The notes under the pieces were generated by a model. That model was not told the origin of the DNA, ran no database searches, and worked only from the letters and a program-made list of their open reading frames with translations. Positions 24,415 through 36,700 of a DNA stretch of 64,000 nt are shown here, piece after piece; position 1 is the stretch's first letter, and each line of letters starts with the position of its first letter. The stretch covers positions 2,121,501 through 2,185,500 of the forward strand of contig NC_092798.1 in NCBI RefSeq assembly GCF_918797505.1, in the 5' to 3' direction. The translations under genes were made by a program, and so were the position numbers. This DNA is from Bemisia tabaci (Eukaryota; Arthropoda; Insecta; Hemiptera; Aleyrodidae).

Positions 24415-24597
24415 TCAATTCACTTCATGTATACAGATGACTTTATGCTTGAGCAACCACTGTCTGGCAATCCAGACATAATTTGCAAAAGCACGTCTAG
24501 CAAAGTGCTCAACTTGAGATTCATCAGCAACAAAGACATGAAGACGGAGCGCTAAAAGCCTAAAATGAAGCTTCTTTTCAATCACCTCTACTATTGG
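24415..24597 (-). CDS. Possible terminal exon, unidentified
   Basis: After a moderate acceptor (AATCCTCTAG|CCA) the minus strand is open for 60 codons to TGA at 24415-24417. The composition looks more protein-like than surrounding sequence (ADESQVEHFARRAFANYVW then IARQWLLKHK), with balanced charged and aromatic residues. No domain is recognised and no upstream exon was found. It could also be a decayed transposon ORF. Low confidence. Confidence 0.25.
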   Translation of the reverse strand, partial: PIVEVIEKKLHFRLLALRLHVFVADESQVEHFARRAFANYVWIARQWLLKHKVICIHEVN

Positions 24598-25122
24598 CTA
24601 GAGGATTGGCGGCGAAATCGGGACAAGTTTGAAATTCAAATGTAGGGCGGGAACTGAATAAAATTGCGGAAACATAGTATTCTAGGTTGATTTTTGCCCA
24701 AATTCACTTACCAACTTATATTTTTTTAACTTTAGGTTAGTTTTGGTCCTTCGTTCGACCGATAAATTTCATTTAGGAGTAACGGTCATGTTTGAACCGG
24801 CAGAACCACCATAAGCAAAAGAAAAACTAACTTTGTCTGAGATTACTGCCTGTTACCGAGAAAAAGTTAGTGTATTATAAAAAGTCGCAGTCCCAACTTT
24901 CTTAATATATTCGTTTTAGGCATTTAAAATTCGTTTCGAAGAAGAAATGTAGAAAAATCAAGAGGACAAGTTCAATTTATTTTATTTTTGAAGCCAAACA
25001 ACAGCTTCTCTCAAAATTTTCCGAGAATTTGCCTAAATAATTTCAAAACAGAAGATAATAGTAACAAAAAGTAACCCCCGGCAACTGGGGCTGGCGACTC
25101 GTATAACAACCACCCATCTGTT

Positions 25123-25975
25123 AAATACAATTCTAGCTGAAGCGCACTAAAGCTATGCATTGATGACTGCAAAAATGTTAACGGAAATCGAAAAGGCCAG
25201 CGTGAATGAAGGCTATTTCCATTTAACTCGTCCGACGCATTCCTAAGGCGCAATGATACAACTATTTGAACTCTCCGGAATGCGTGAGGTATCACGCCGC
25301 ATTTGAAGGCGTTTTCGAAACAGCCAAGTTTCGATATCAGGTTTGTAGTTTTGCATAGTTCATATTCTTTTGTTTTATTCCGTACCACTTGTTTATTTAT
25401 AATCCTGCTATAAAAATTGCCCATTTGCTAAATACAATTCTAGCTGGAGCGCACTTCAGCTATGCATTCACCACTGCAAAAATGTCAAAGGTAATCGACA
25501 AGCCCAGCGTGCATGGAGGCTATTTCTATTTTAATCATCCGTCACATTCTTAAGGCGCAATGATACAACTATTTGAACTCTCCGGAATGCGTGAGGTATC
25601 ACGCCGCATTTGAAGGCGTTTTCGAAACAGCGAAGTTTCTATATCCGGATTATCGTTTTACATAGTTCATATTATTTTGTTTTATTCCTTACCACTTGTT
25701 TATTTATAATCCTGGTATAAAAATTGCCCATTTGCTAAATACAATTCTAGCTGGAGCGCACTTCAGCTATGTGAATATTCACCACTGCAAAAATGTCGAG
25801 GGAAATCGAAAAGGCCAGCGTGAATGAAGGCTATTTCCATTTTAATCTTCCGTCGCATTCCTAAGGCGCAATGATACAACTATTTGAACTCTCCGGAATG
25901 CGTAAGGTATCACGCCGTAATCGAAGGCGTTTTTGAAACAGCCAAGTTTCGATATCAGGTTTGTAGTTTCGCAAG
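25123..25975. repeat. 307-bp tandem repeat array, about 2.8 units
   Basis: Units begin at AAATACAATTCTAGCTG at 25123, 25430 and 25737, exactly 307 bp apart. The third is truncated at GATATCAGGTTTGTAGTTT. Each unit carries GGCGCAATGATACAACTATT and GCGTGAGGTATCACGCCGCA followed by TTGAAGGCGTTTT. Long ORFs across this stretch are by-products of the repeat. Confidence 0.9.
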
Positions 25976-27449
25976 AAATTCGGAGCACAAAATCAATAGA
26001 ATGACTGATCTTACGAGCTTATGCAACTCAATAAAGTGTTTTATTTGACTGAAGCGTTAAAAAACAGTTCGTTCAGAAATATAAATCAACCTACGGTCCA
26101 TTATAAACTTGGTAAAACAGAAGCCAGGACCCAAAGCTTAGGAAAATATGCCTTACTTCAATGATTGCTGCAGGATCATCGAATCGGATCACTGGTTGAT
26201 TGAACTGATAAAAAACGAATCAATGATAATATGGATGAATGGAAGCCAGCCTTTGTGGGCTCTCATAAAATCTCAGTCAAAGCGTTGAAAAAAATCTAGT
26301 GAATGTTTCTTCTCAGTTTTTTTTTTTTTTAATATATCGATGGTGAAACTACCAAACCACGTATCTCGTTTGCGGTGTTTAAAAATTTACGCTCACATTT
26401 TATTTTTTTGAAGTAGACCAAATCAATATCATTCCTTGAAATTTTCACAGAATTTTCTCTGCACTAAGAGGAAAAATCGCAGAGATTTTCAAGACTGGAC
26501 GTTAAGTAGTTTTTCATTTAAAAAATGAAGTATGGCAGGAAGTCTGCGACGTCGCAAACCGAGATACGTGGTTTGGTAGTTTCACCGTCGATATGTATTT
26601 ATTCAGCTAGGTATGTGTGTTCCCAAACAACCCTTAGAAAAAAGATGACCTAAAATTTTGTAAAGCCAAAAGCCTGAGGAATCTCTCCCTGGAAAAAGTG
26701 AACCACTTATTGAAGCCGCCAGTGGATTTCACGAGGCTTCAAAAATATCGGGAGGCGACCTGAGAAATTTTTACGACTTCGACGGGAGCGGAGGCGAGAG
26801 CTAGGAGTGAATGACCTGGCAACGCAACAAAGAGAAACCTGCGGACTATACCTACGTAAACGAAACCTTTCTTATTTTTTCTTTAAAAGTAAAAAGAGAA
26901 ATTCCAAAGGTTCGAATCTGATCGAATTTGGCAAATCCTCGAATGCATCGCTACACTCGTAAACAGATAACTTGAGAATCGGCGTGGTGAATACCCTGAT
27001 CTCGTCAATACAAGAAATCGGCTCTTTTTTTAATAGAATGCAATAATATGTAGACATTTAAGGGTACTATGCACTATAAAATGCATCCCTAAAACAAAGC
27101 GATCGTGCATTGACATACTTTTTCAAAAATTTTAGTTCGCCTTGACCTTGATGGAGTCTGATTAGTGGCAACCGGAGAGTTGCGACTACCTCATAATTCT
27201 CGGAACTTAACTTATCGCTGCTGTCTGAGGATACTTGTGGCTACATGAACAGAGTTCTTGGGAGAATCATGGTGTAAATAAAGGATACAGGGAACAATTT
27301 GAGATTGGCCGCCGCAGTTCCATGATGTCGTGACGAAAAATGCCTTCAAAATGGTTGAATCTCAGTTTTCTGTGTCAACATGGATCAGGAATGCGGGCAC
27401 GGCCTTACTCAACGTCAGCTTGGCTCATTAGCGCCTTCTTGCACGGCCA

Positions 27450-27594
27450 AATTGGACTGCATTTTGCAATTTGGAACTATAAATTCTGGCTCATCCGAAA
27501 AAACACTAATGTGCATAGGGAAATTAATGGCACATGCGTTGTTTTTAAACCGGGCCAGAATTTATAGATCCAAATTGCAATATGCGGTCCAATT
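27450..27594. mobile_element. MITE, family C
   Basis: 145-bp palindrome starting AATTGGACTGCATTTTGCAA and ending GCAATATGCGGTCCAATT. Inner arms match the copy at 23400-23544, here in the opposite internal orientation. Confidence 0.85.
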
Positions 27595-27775
27595 GAGCCA
27601 TGGTCTGGACGGCATTATCGGAGATGATGATAATAATGTCTCAGTCACAGATCGTCGAACCGATTGAGAGAATCGTTGGAGATGATTTCATTAACTAAAC
27701 GTTGTACATAATGTTTGACATCTTTAGACGGCAAAATCTTTCAATGTTACTAGTTTTCGAGGATAGGAGCCATTG

Positions 27776-30700
27776 TCAGCTCTCTCTTCGAGTCGGGACG
27801 ACCGTGACACTGACAGAATTATTTTCTCGGGGTCGTTTCCGGGTCACATCGTTGCCGTAAATCTTGAATTTGAGGACGTTATCCAGTTGATTGGCTGAGT
27901 TCTTGATGGACACGTGGTACACGCTGGCGTGTTTAACGATGCTTAGGGAGAAGTCCTCTTTGCTGTCCATGTGACATAACTCACTCTCTAAGGTCATCAA
28001 CGAGGTCAATGTATCGTGCGAGGAATGCACAGGTTTTGGTTGTTCAGACGGTTCCAAAAGTTTTATGGGTCCGTGCAGGTTGAAGTTCACCTGAAAATGA
28101 GGATCGGTGGTGTATTAGTTAACATAAAGGCGAATCAATATAGTATTGATAACAGTGATATTTTAATTGGACGTATTTCTGCCAAACGGGACCATGTGCA
28201 TTAAGACATGAGCCCTGAGACCCATCAGAATATATGCATAACAGGGCTCACGTCACAATGCACACAGTTCCGTTTGGCAGAAATACGTCCAATTATTTAT
28301 TGGACGTATTTTTACCAAACATTGTGCGAGTGTGAAAGAATGAGTGTGCCGTTCTGCGACAATGACATTTTAAACTTTCATTTTTTACGCACCCTATAGT
28401 GACAACGTGCCTCAGAATATAAAAGGAATTAGCTCAAGTTGTTTTTTTTAACCGAGAAGTTTTAAGATATTCGAATTTTTCAATGGTAGAAATGTAAAAT
28501 TTGCAACTCTATATTGCAGAAAAGAGCTTTGAACTGTAACTAAAACTTTAAACAGCGCTGATGGATTGTCTCATCATGATATTTTGTTTAGGTCAAATTT
28601 GAATGAAATTCCTGAGTTTTCCGAAAAAGGGCATTTTTTTTATAGACTCCCTTTCGAGTCTGGGGCAACGAAAATTGATCCTGTAAAAGGTTCATTACCG
28701 TTTATTAAGGTATTTTCTCTCGTGGCCACAAATTAACGTATTTTATGCTAAAAGGAACCATGCCAATAAAGTTCGCGTGCATTATGGTTCCTCTCAGCAT
28801 ACAAAGTCCAAGTGGCCCGCATTAAACAAAAAGGAACCAAGCCACATCAGCTATTGCCAAATTTAATCGGGCAGTTTAATTTTTTACGTGAAAATGGCTG
28901 CGCGGAGTTTTCGAGCAAATTTCAGATCATTTTTTGCAAAATGCAACGCAAATTCCTTAAAAATGCCAAAAAGAATTCGCACAAACGTTCTCTTGTAAAA
29001 ATAAATTGCCCAATTCAATTTTGCGATAGCTGCGATGTGGCTTGGTTCCTTCCTGCTAAACGCGGTCGAAATATAAAAATGAAATAAAAAGGCACACCCC
29101 ATTTTATTCCTCTCGAAAACTGAATCGTAAAGTTCGCTTTCCCGATCTGACGACGCCGTATGTCAGTGTCGCGGTGCGGTCTCGCCCCCTATTTTTCCAG
29201 ACAAGGAAATTAGGTATGCGTGATAGACGCCGCCGGAGAAATAAATTAAAATATTTCCCAGTTCTGCACTGACGAGGTCAGGGAAGTTCCGATGGTGATA
29301 GATAGAGGGCGGATGGCGCGCAACTAACTTTCCGACCCGGCGCACGGACCCGCACAAGCCCCGAAAACCCGTGAGCCTCGGATCCCCATACAAACAACGA
29401 GTCCTGGGTATCATCAGTTTGAACCGCTATCCGGTTGGGCCCCTCGACTGCGCCGGACGGGGACGTTTGAAATGCGATCCATCAACCCCTTAAGCGGCAA
29501 TCTTCCGCTCCTCAATTCGCGAGGGCGAGGCGGACATTTTATCCGCGAACCGCTAAACTTAACTCGATTCAACCCCGCGGGCTCTTTCTCCCGAGTTCAT
29601 TACCGAGCCATCTTCCGTCTTCCGCGTCTTGCGACCCAGTTTTTCCCATGCTCCAAGTTGGGAGACGTAGGAGGCCATCTGACGTAGGGACGTATCTCTA
29701 TATCCACATGAGCTCTAGAAACTTCGAGGTTAAACGGAAAGCAGGGCTCACGTGCAAATAAAGATACATCCTTACTTCAAAGGAGCGACGACGTTGCTGA
29801 GTGTATACATCGTGGAGTGATAGCTTGGCTCAGGAACAGGGTGGCATGGAACGTAAGAAGAATGGAAGGATTGGAAATTTCAGTGAAATATTTCATGAAA
29901 TCTCACGAGGCTGTGAAATATTTCATATTTTTCAGGGGCTAAAGTATGCAACCCGCACTGGTTCACACAAAATAGAAGAGTCACAATTTTTGCACTTTAC
30001 GTAACACGAAAAGGAACCGGTATTTTTCAACTTTCATAAATTTCTGAAATTTCATGAAATATTTCACGCAAAATTTGAAGATTTTATTATTCATGAAATT
30101 TTGCCGCCGTACTAAGGAAGTAGGATTTTATTGCTACTAAGTTTGCTAAGTTTTAAGGATTTTATTCAGTTTGGGTGTTTCACGTTGCTTCTACATTGTC
30201 AACATAGGACTAATTCGAGGTTGCCAACTTCAAATGAACTTCTCTCGAAAAATATGCAAAAAGTCCTGAGGTACAGCAGTTTCTTATTCCTTGAGTGTTT
30301 TACTTTGATAGTGCCAAGGTATTTTCTTATGTCGGTGCTACTATCTTCATTATTTAAAGTTAAGTGTCTTTTACCGATTTTTGCCCGCTTCAATCATGAG
30401 GATGCCGTACTGTGCTCTGGTGAGAAACGCGCACAGGCGCCTACAAACCTAACAGAGATACGCGCAATGCTTGGAGTATCCCCTCAGGTTTGTAGGCGTC
30501 AATACACGTTAAGCGCTGGCCGCCCGTCTGCCGCGCCGCAGCGTACCACGGCGCGGCGCGGCGCCTCAAGCAACTATTTCACGACAGAGTTTTTGCACAG
30601 AAACAAACGAAATAGAAGGTCCAGCATATTAAGAATGACAGGCATCCTTTAAGAGTACGGAGCTTTCCTCTCATAATAAATCAATATACTGCGGCACAAA

Positions 30701-33700
30701 AAGAGAGCGTTAGTCCAAAAACTCACCAAGTCCTACCATCCGTATTTAATAACATTTAGCATAATGTATGGAAATCATTAGAGAAAAAAATGACTCGATT
30801 TAGGCAAAAACATTCTTAAGTATGCCAACAAAAAGATTCTGTTTTGAATCAAAAATAGAATCGCAGAATGAAAGCGGGTTTCTGCTTAATGTAACTGACT
30901 TTTCTTTTTATATAAGCATCTTTTCTTCTTCACGCAGGCATTCTTTTCTTCATCGATTCATAAGGAGATCTTCTCGGCGGTAAAATGCTTGAACCAAAGC
31001 ACTTTTTCCTATAAAGGAGTTCAAAAATCATGTAAAGCGTTATTGAATACAGATACTAGGACTTAATACGTGTAAGGATGCCGCACTGTGCGCCGAGCGG
31101 AACATCAAGAATAATACTCACCAGCGAATGCCTTTCAAAATTTGTTCGCTTGAAGCCTTCCCCAGATTTTTCTTCACTTTTCGTCCTCAGTTTCTGACTT
31201 TTGGTCTTCCGCGTGGAAACTGTGATGTCCGATATCGTGGAGAAACTGAGCTCGCGGTGCGGTTTCGACGGGCTCTTGTCGCTCTTCCTTAGCATCTCGT
31301 TCAGGATATCCGAAATTTGTAGGATAGACAGTTTCCGCCGGTCGTCGCTGACGTCATCGAGTGTGACGTCATCGATGGAGCTGAAAACACCCCCGCGGCA
31401 GGTGTCACATGTGGTCGCGGAGATGACAGCTCGCGGCTCGGGGAGAAGGGAGGTGGAGTTGTTGTCGGGGATCTGCCGGGCGTTGGAGGGGGTGCGCCCG
31501 CCGAGTAGGTACTCGTCGCTTTTGACCAGTTCGTCCACCTCGACGCCTTTGAAGTAGGTGAAAGGATCGTCTGCCTTTAGGAGCCGCGCCACCTGCGATT
31601 AAAGCAATCTTCAACTGTTAGCATTGACTATTAAAGTTGGACTTTAAAGATATAATAACAATTGTTGAAGTGCACGAATGAGGGAGCCATTTTTTGTTCG
31701 TATTTAATTAACTTATTTCTACAATTTTTGTCGGACAATACAGAATTTGTAGGTGTCTGAAATTCGATAAATTTCGTGTTTAAGTGGAAACTACCGAGTG
31801 AACTGAACACGAGGATACCATTGCTTCATGATTTGAACAATTATTGGAGAAGATATTTCAAAATGATCTAATCTACCATGATACATGTGTTTAAATGGAA
31901 AATGCTGCCAGATGACGTCACTAGGCAGTGCATTTTCTCACTTTTAAAGCTATTTTTATATACTATTTTCCATATCAGAAAAACATTATTAAAAATATTG
32001 TGTAATCAGCACTTTAAGCACTTTCAGATGAAGTAATAAAACAATTGCATGCGAACTCTCCGTTTTAAGAATAGCATAAATAGTTGACTTCAAAACTTTT
32101 TTTACACTCTAAAATAACTCACATTGATGCTTAAAACAGAAAAAACCAAAAAAAAGCGACATGAAAAATAAAAATTTTAGGGAAAATTTGAGTAAAAGTT
32201 TTGCTAAAATTTACTATGGAACTAGAAGGTTACGTCCTCCAAGGCGCTTTGCTTTTCAGGCGTTGTGCGGTACGCGTTTGTCTTATGATTTTCTATTATG
32301 GAGTGGAATGAAGTGATAAACAACTTGTAAAAAGGGAGATGAGATTTTGCATAAGAAAGAACAAAAAGGGTTTCCTAACTTGGATATTTAAAAAGGTTTT
32401 TTTTAAGAATTTCTCGACCTCTGTTTATAAATGCTTTTTACACATTGGAGAGAATCATAGCAAAAGGATGCCAAAAAGTCTTACCAAAACCTCATCAAGA
32501 AAACTAGGTTAAAAAATTAAGGTATTCGGATGAATTTTAGCAAGATGTGATGATCTTCACTTACATTTTATCAAGAAACTATTTGTATGGCTCATTTCAC
32601 GATAACCTCAGGTTCAATTGTGAGAGAAAGGTTGCTCGGCTTACTTTTAACAGACTCCTTCATATACACCCATTCAAAAGCATTGAAACGCAACAAGCAA
32701 CTATTTTAACTCTCCGGAGAGCAAATTGCATACTTTCATAACTGAAGGAGTTTTGAACGGCAGCAGTAGCTCAGGGCAATCACAAACACTGTTGTGCAAG
32801 CAATATTTGTGGAAGTTTCGGAGGGCAATTTGCGCCTTAAAGCGAAAACGCTTAGTTCTCTCCTGGCTGATTATTGAAACTTTTAGACAAAGCCATAGAC
32901 AAAGGAGACAAAGTAAAGATGGAACGATCCACTTAATGGTTGAAACATATGGATTGTAAAAATCAGCGAAACATTGATGGACAGAGTATAGGGTCTTTCA
33001 TGAGCCGCCATTATTTAGTCTATTACTTACCTCCTTTGTCCATTGCAATCAGCTGCTTCTACTGATAGGATCCCTCTATTTGCTCATTATCTTCTTTGTC
33101 TATGGCTCTGCCTACCAATTTCAGTAATCAACCCGCAGGTCTCTCTCTGAATCCAAAAACGAGCAAGATGCGTCATCGTTGACAGACAGACGATCTTAGA
33201 ACGCCTTTAATGTTTCGTACATGGAAAACAGACGACAACTAAGAGCGAATTGTACATGTAGCATTCAAGTGATGTTATGATTGTCGAAATGTTCATTTCG
33301 CCGATGGGCGTTTAAGATTGGAGTTTTCAATTCAACACTTGATCTCGTTTTTTGTGGGTCGATATTTTTCTAGGGTGGTGTTACTTGCAACATTATCTCC
33401 TGTGGGCTGATTTTTGAAATTGATAGACAAAACGAAAGACAAAGAAGACACAAGGAGTGTGGAACGATCATGTTGGTTGAAATGGTTGGTTCCTATACGA
33501 GTAGACTATGGGAGAAAATGGTGGACTAACCACAGGATCTCTCGTGGGTTGCCGTAAGTTAGTCTATTATCTACCTTCTTTATCCATTGCAACCACCCGC
33601 TTCCACCAATGGGCTCCTTCCAAATTCCTTTGGCTTCTTCGTATATAGCTATGTCTATCGATTTCAACGATCAGCCTGCGGATGTTCTTCATCTGCAGTG

Positions 33701-36700
33701 GTGCCAATATCTCAATTTTGAATTTGGCTAAGGTCCCTTTTCATAGATCCTGTCACATTTTCGGACCGCGTTCAGGAAAAAGGAACCAACCCTCATCAGC
33801 TATTGGCAAATCAAACTGAGCTATTTAATTTTTTACAAGAAAACGTTTTTGCGGATTCTTTTGAAAATGTTAAGGAATTTGCATCGCATTATGCAGAAAA
33901 TTCGCAGAAATTCGCACAAAAATTCGCACAACCGTTTTCACGTAAAAAATTAAATTGCCCGGTTAAATTTGGTAATAGTCGGTGTGGCTTGGTTTCTTTT
34001 TGCTTCACGCGGTGCATATTCTCTCAACAACCGGTACATATTTTCTTTTGGCAACTGAATCAGGAGTGACAGTAATGATGAAACAACCGTCGTTTTTCCG
34101 TTTATTTTCCTCAGTTTTTGTTTTAGTTAGCTGCTGCTAGTTTTTCGGTTTTAGTTTCTAAGTTTTTTTAGTTTTTTCGTGTTTTTATTTCGGTTTCGGT
34201 TTGTGGCTTGTCACCATGTGACCGGCCCGGGACATTACATCCATAAGTCTGGAGTGAAAACAACACACCTGATAATGGAGGGCTAATCCGAAATGGCCAT
34301 CGTGGAAAATTCGTAATCTAAAGTAAGCCCACTACTAAGTAGCGAGTGGTGATCGAGGGTAAGCTGTCACATCTGTTTACGTATTTTCTCTTAAACGCAG
34401 AATGATAAACTGAAAAAAAGGATTGCTAATTCACCGATTTAGGGTAGCGCAAAATTTGCTTCACTTCATAAAGCTTTCTTATCCGTGCACGGTGTTGAAT
34501 CAAGTGAACGACTAGCACGAATTGCTACACCGATTTGCTACATCTGCGCGCCTTCATGCAGTTAATCTTGCATCGAGTGGCTTGGAAGTGTAACTGCATT
34601 TTTTTGTATTGGTACTTTACGAACAGTAAAAATAGCTTAATAATTAGGCTGAAATAGCGGAATTTACGGAAAAGTAGCGGTATTTAGGGAAAAATAGCGA
34701 AATTTACGGAGGAATAACTAAAAAGGTAACAGACGTAGCTTTTCAGTGTAGCAAAATCACCTACACGCGTGTGTGTAAGTTAGCTGAAATTTGTGTAGCG
34801 ATTTTACCTGCATGGTTTGCACGTTCCTTTTTTAGCTCGCCATGCAGTTGAAATATCCGCGTGCACGGCAATTTCAGCAATATTTTTTTTTTCAGTATAG
34901 CTCACCTTACTATGCTGACTGGGCAAGGGTGCTCGGACATCAACGCCCGCGACGGTATCGACGCTAGCCCTCTCGACATCGACGATCTCATCCTCGAGGT
35001 GGACGCCCTCCTCGTCCTCGGTGTCGCGGACGTAGCAGGCGTTGCGGAGAGCGAACTCGGCGGTGGGGCCGGCGCAGGAGAGGCAGAGCGTGCACTGCAG
35101 GAAGCCGCAGACCTGGCCGAAGGCGCCGTTGAGCGGGAACTGCTTGTCCATCGCCGCCGGGCCCTCCCGCAGGTCCGGGTGCCGCAGGGCCTCCTCCACC
35201 AACCGCGACATCTCCGCGCTCATCTTCGTCTCGTGTGAGGCGATCACCCATGGCTCGTCGATGAGAACGCCTTGATACAGGGTGATCTGTAGGTCGCTCG
35301 TTGTTAGGTGGGATAGCAGTGCTTTGGGCCGCATTGAGATCAGGAATGATTTCCCTACATAAAGAGACAAGTAATTGGACCGCGTAAAGGCCTAGATACA
35401 CACAGCGATTAATTGCCGTGAGGGAAAGACGAAAGCCAATGGAGAGCCTTGATTCCGATATACCGACGTCGATGGATTGAAATCAAGGCTCTCCATTGGC
35501 TTTCGTCTTTCACTCAATGGGAATCGTCGTGTGTATATAGGCCTTAAAGCAGAAAGGAACCGCAAGCCACATCAGCTATTGCCGAATCTAATCGAGCAAT
35601 TTAATTTTTCAAAGGGAAATGGTTGTGCGGATTTTTTTTTTTTGTTGCAAATTTCAGTGATTTTTCAGCATAGTGCGAAGTGAATTCCTTAAAATTTTCG
35701 AAAGAAGTCGCACGAACGTTCTCTTGTAAAAAAATTAAATTGCCTAATTAAATTTGACAAAAGCTGATATGGCTTGGTTCCTTTCTCCTGAATACGGTCC
35801 ATTTTTGGTTATTGCGATGCACCCAGGAAAATGTTTCGCTCAACCGTAACATGATATCCCTATAAAGTTATTTCGAGCGTGTTTTCAATTCGCCTTCAGC
35901 TGCGTCCGCAGCAATTGTTGTTACGAATATGTTGTGCGTGGTGATCTCAGCCCATTACATACTTGACTCTTCGAAGGCGTTTGATGTGCGAAAGTAGAAC
36001 ACTCTGTTGGAGAACAACAGAAGTGAATGAAAGAATCGATTAATCCCTGAGTCGTTCGTTCTCCGACAGATTGCGCTACTTGTGCACATAAAACGCCTTC
36101 AGAGAGTCGAGTATGTAATGACCTATAATCATCACGCACAACATATTCGTAACAACAATTGCTGCTGTCGCAGCAGAAGGCGAATTGTTTAGTTAAAAAA
36201 GAGTATGATAAGAAGTCGGCATCTAACGAAAGGGCATGTATTTGATAGAAATGAATCGAACGAAGAATAAAACCTTGAACCGAACATGGATTCTAAGGAC
36301 AAATAAATAAAAAAAAATTGATCAAAATCAGTGAAAACTTCTATTCTTTATGAAAATTTCAAATTGCGATTTCTCGAAATTAGAATCAGCCAAGAGTTTG
36401 ATTTTACGCGATTTAAAGTTCACACGTATAGACTCACCCCATGCAAACCGTTTTTGGATCCATTTTGGTCGCATATTTTTTTACTTCAAGACCTCTGTGA
36501 GCTATTGTCAAATTTAACAGGGCAATTTAATGTTTTACAAAAGAACGCTCGAACGACTTTTTTCGAAAATTTTAAGAAATTCGCTTTGCACTGTGCAGAC
36601 AATTCACTGAAATTCGCAAACCGTTTTTTAGTACATTTTTGTCGCATTTTTTTTGCTTGAAGATAACTGTGAGCTGGTATGGCTTGGTTCCTTTCTTCTA

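Noticed and set aside
25011..25424. 137-codon minus-strand ORF
   Set aside because: Mostly within the first unit of the 307-bp tandem repeat; the other units do not keep the frame.
34861..35275. Several overlapping ORFs on the plus strand and in another minus frame
   Set aside because: High GC of MAP10-like exon 2 suppresses stops in other frames; splice borders and motifs support only one frame.
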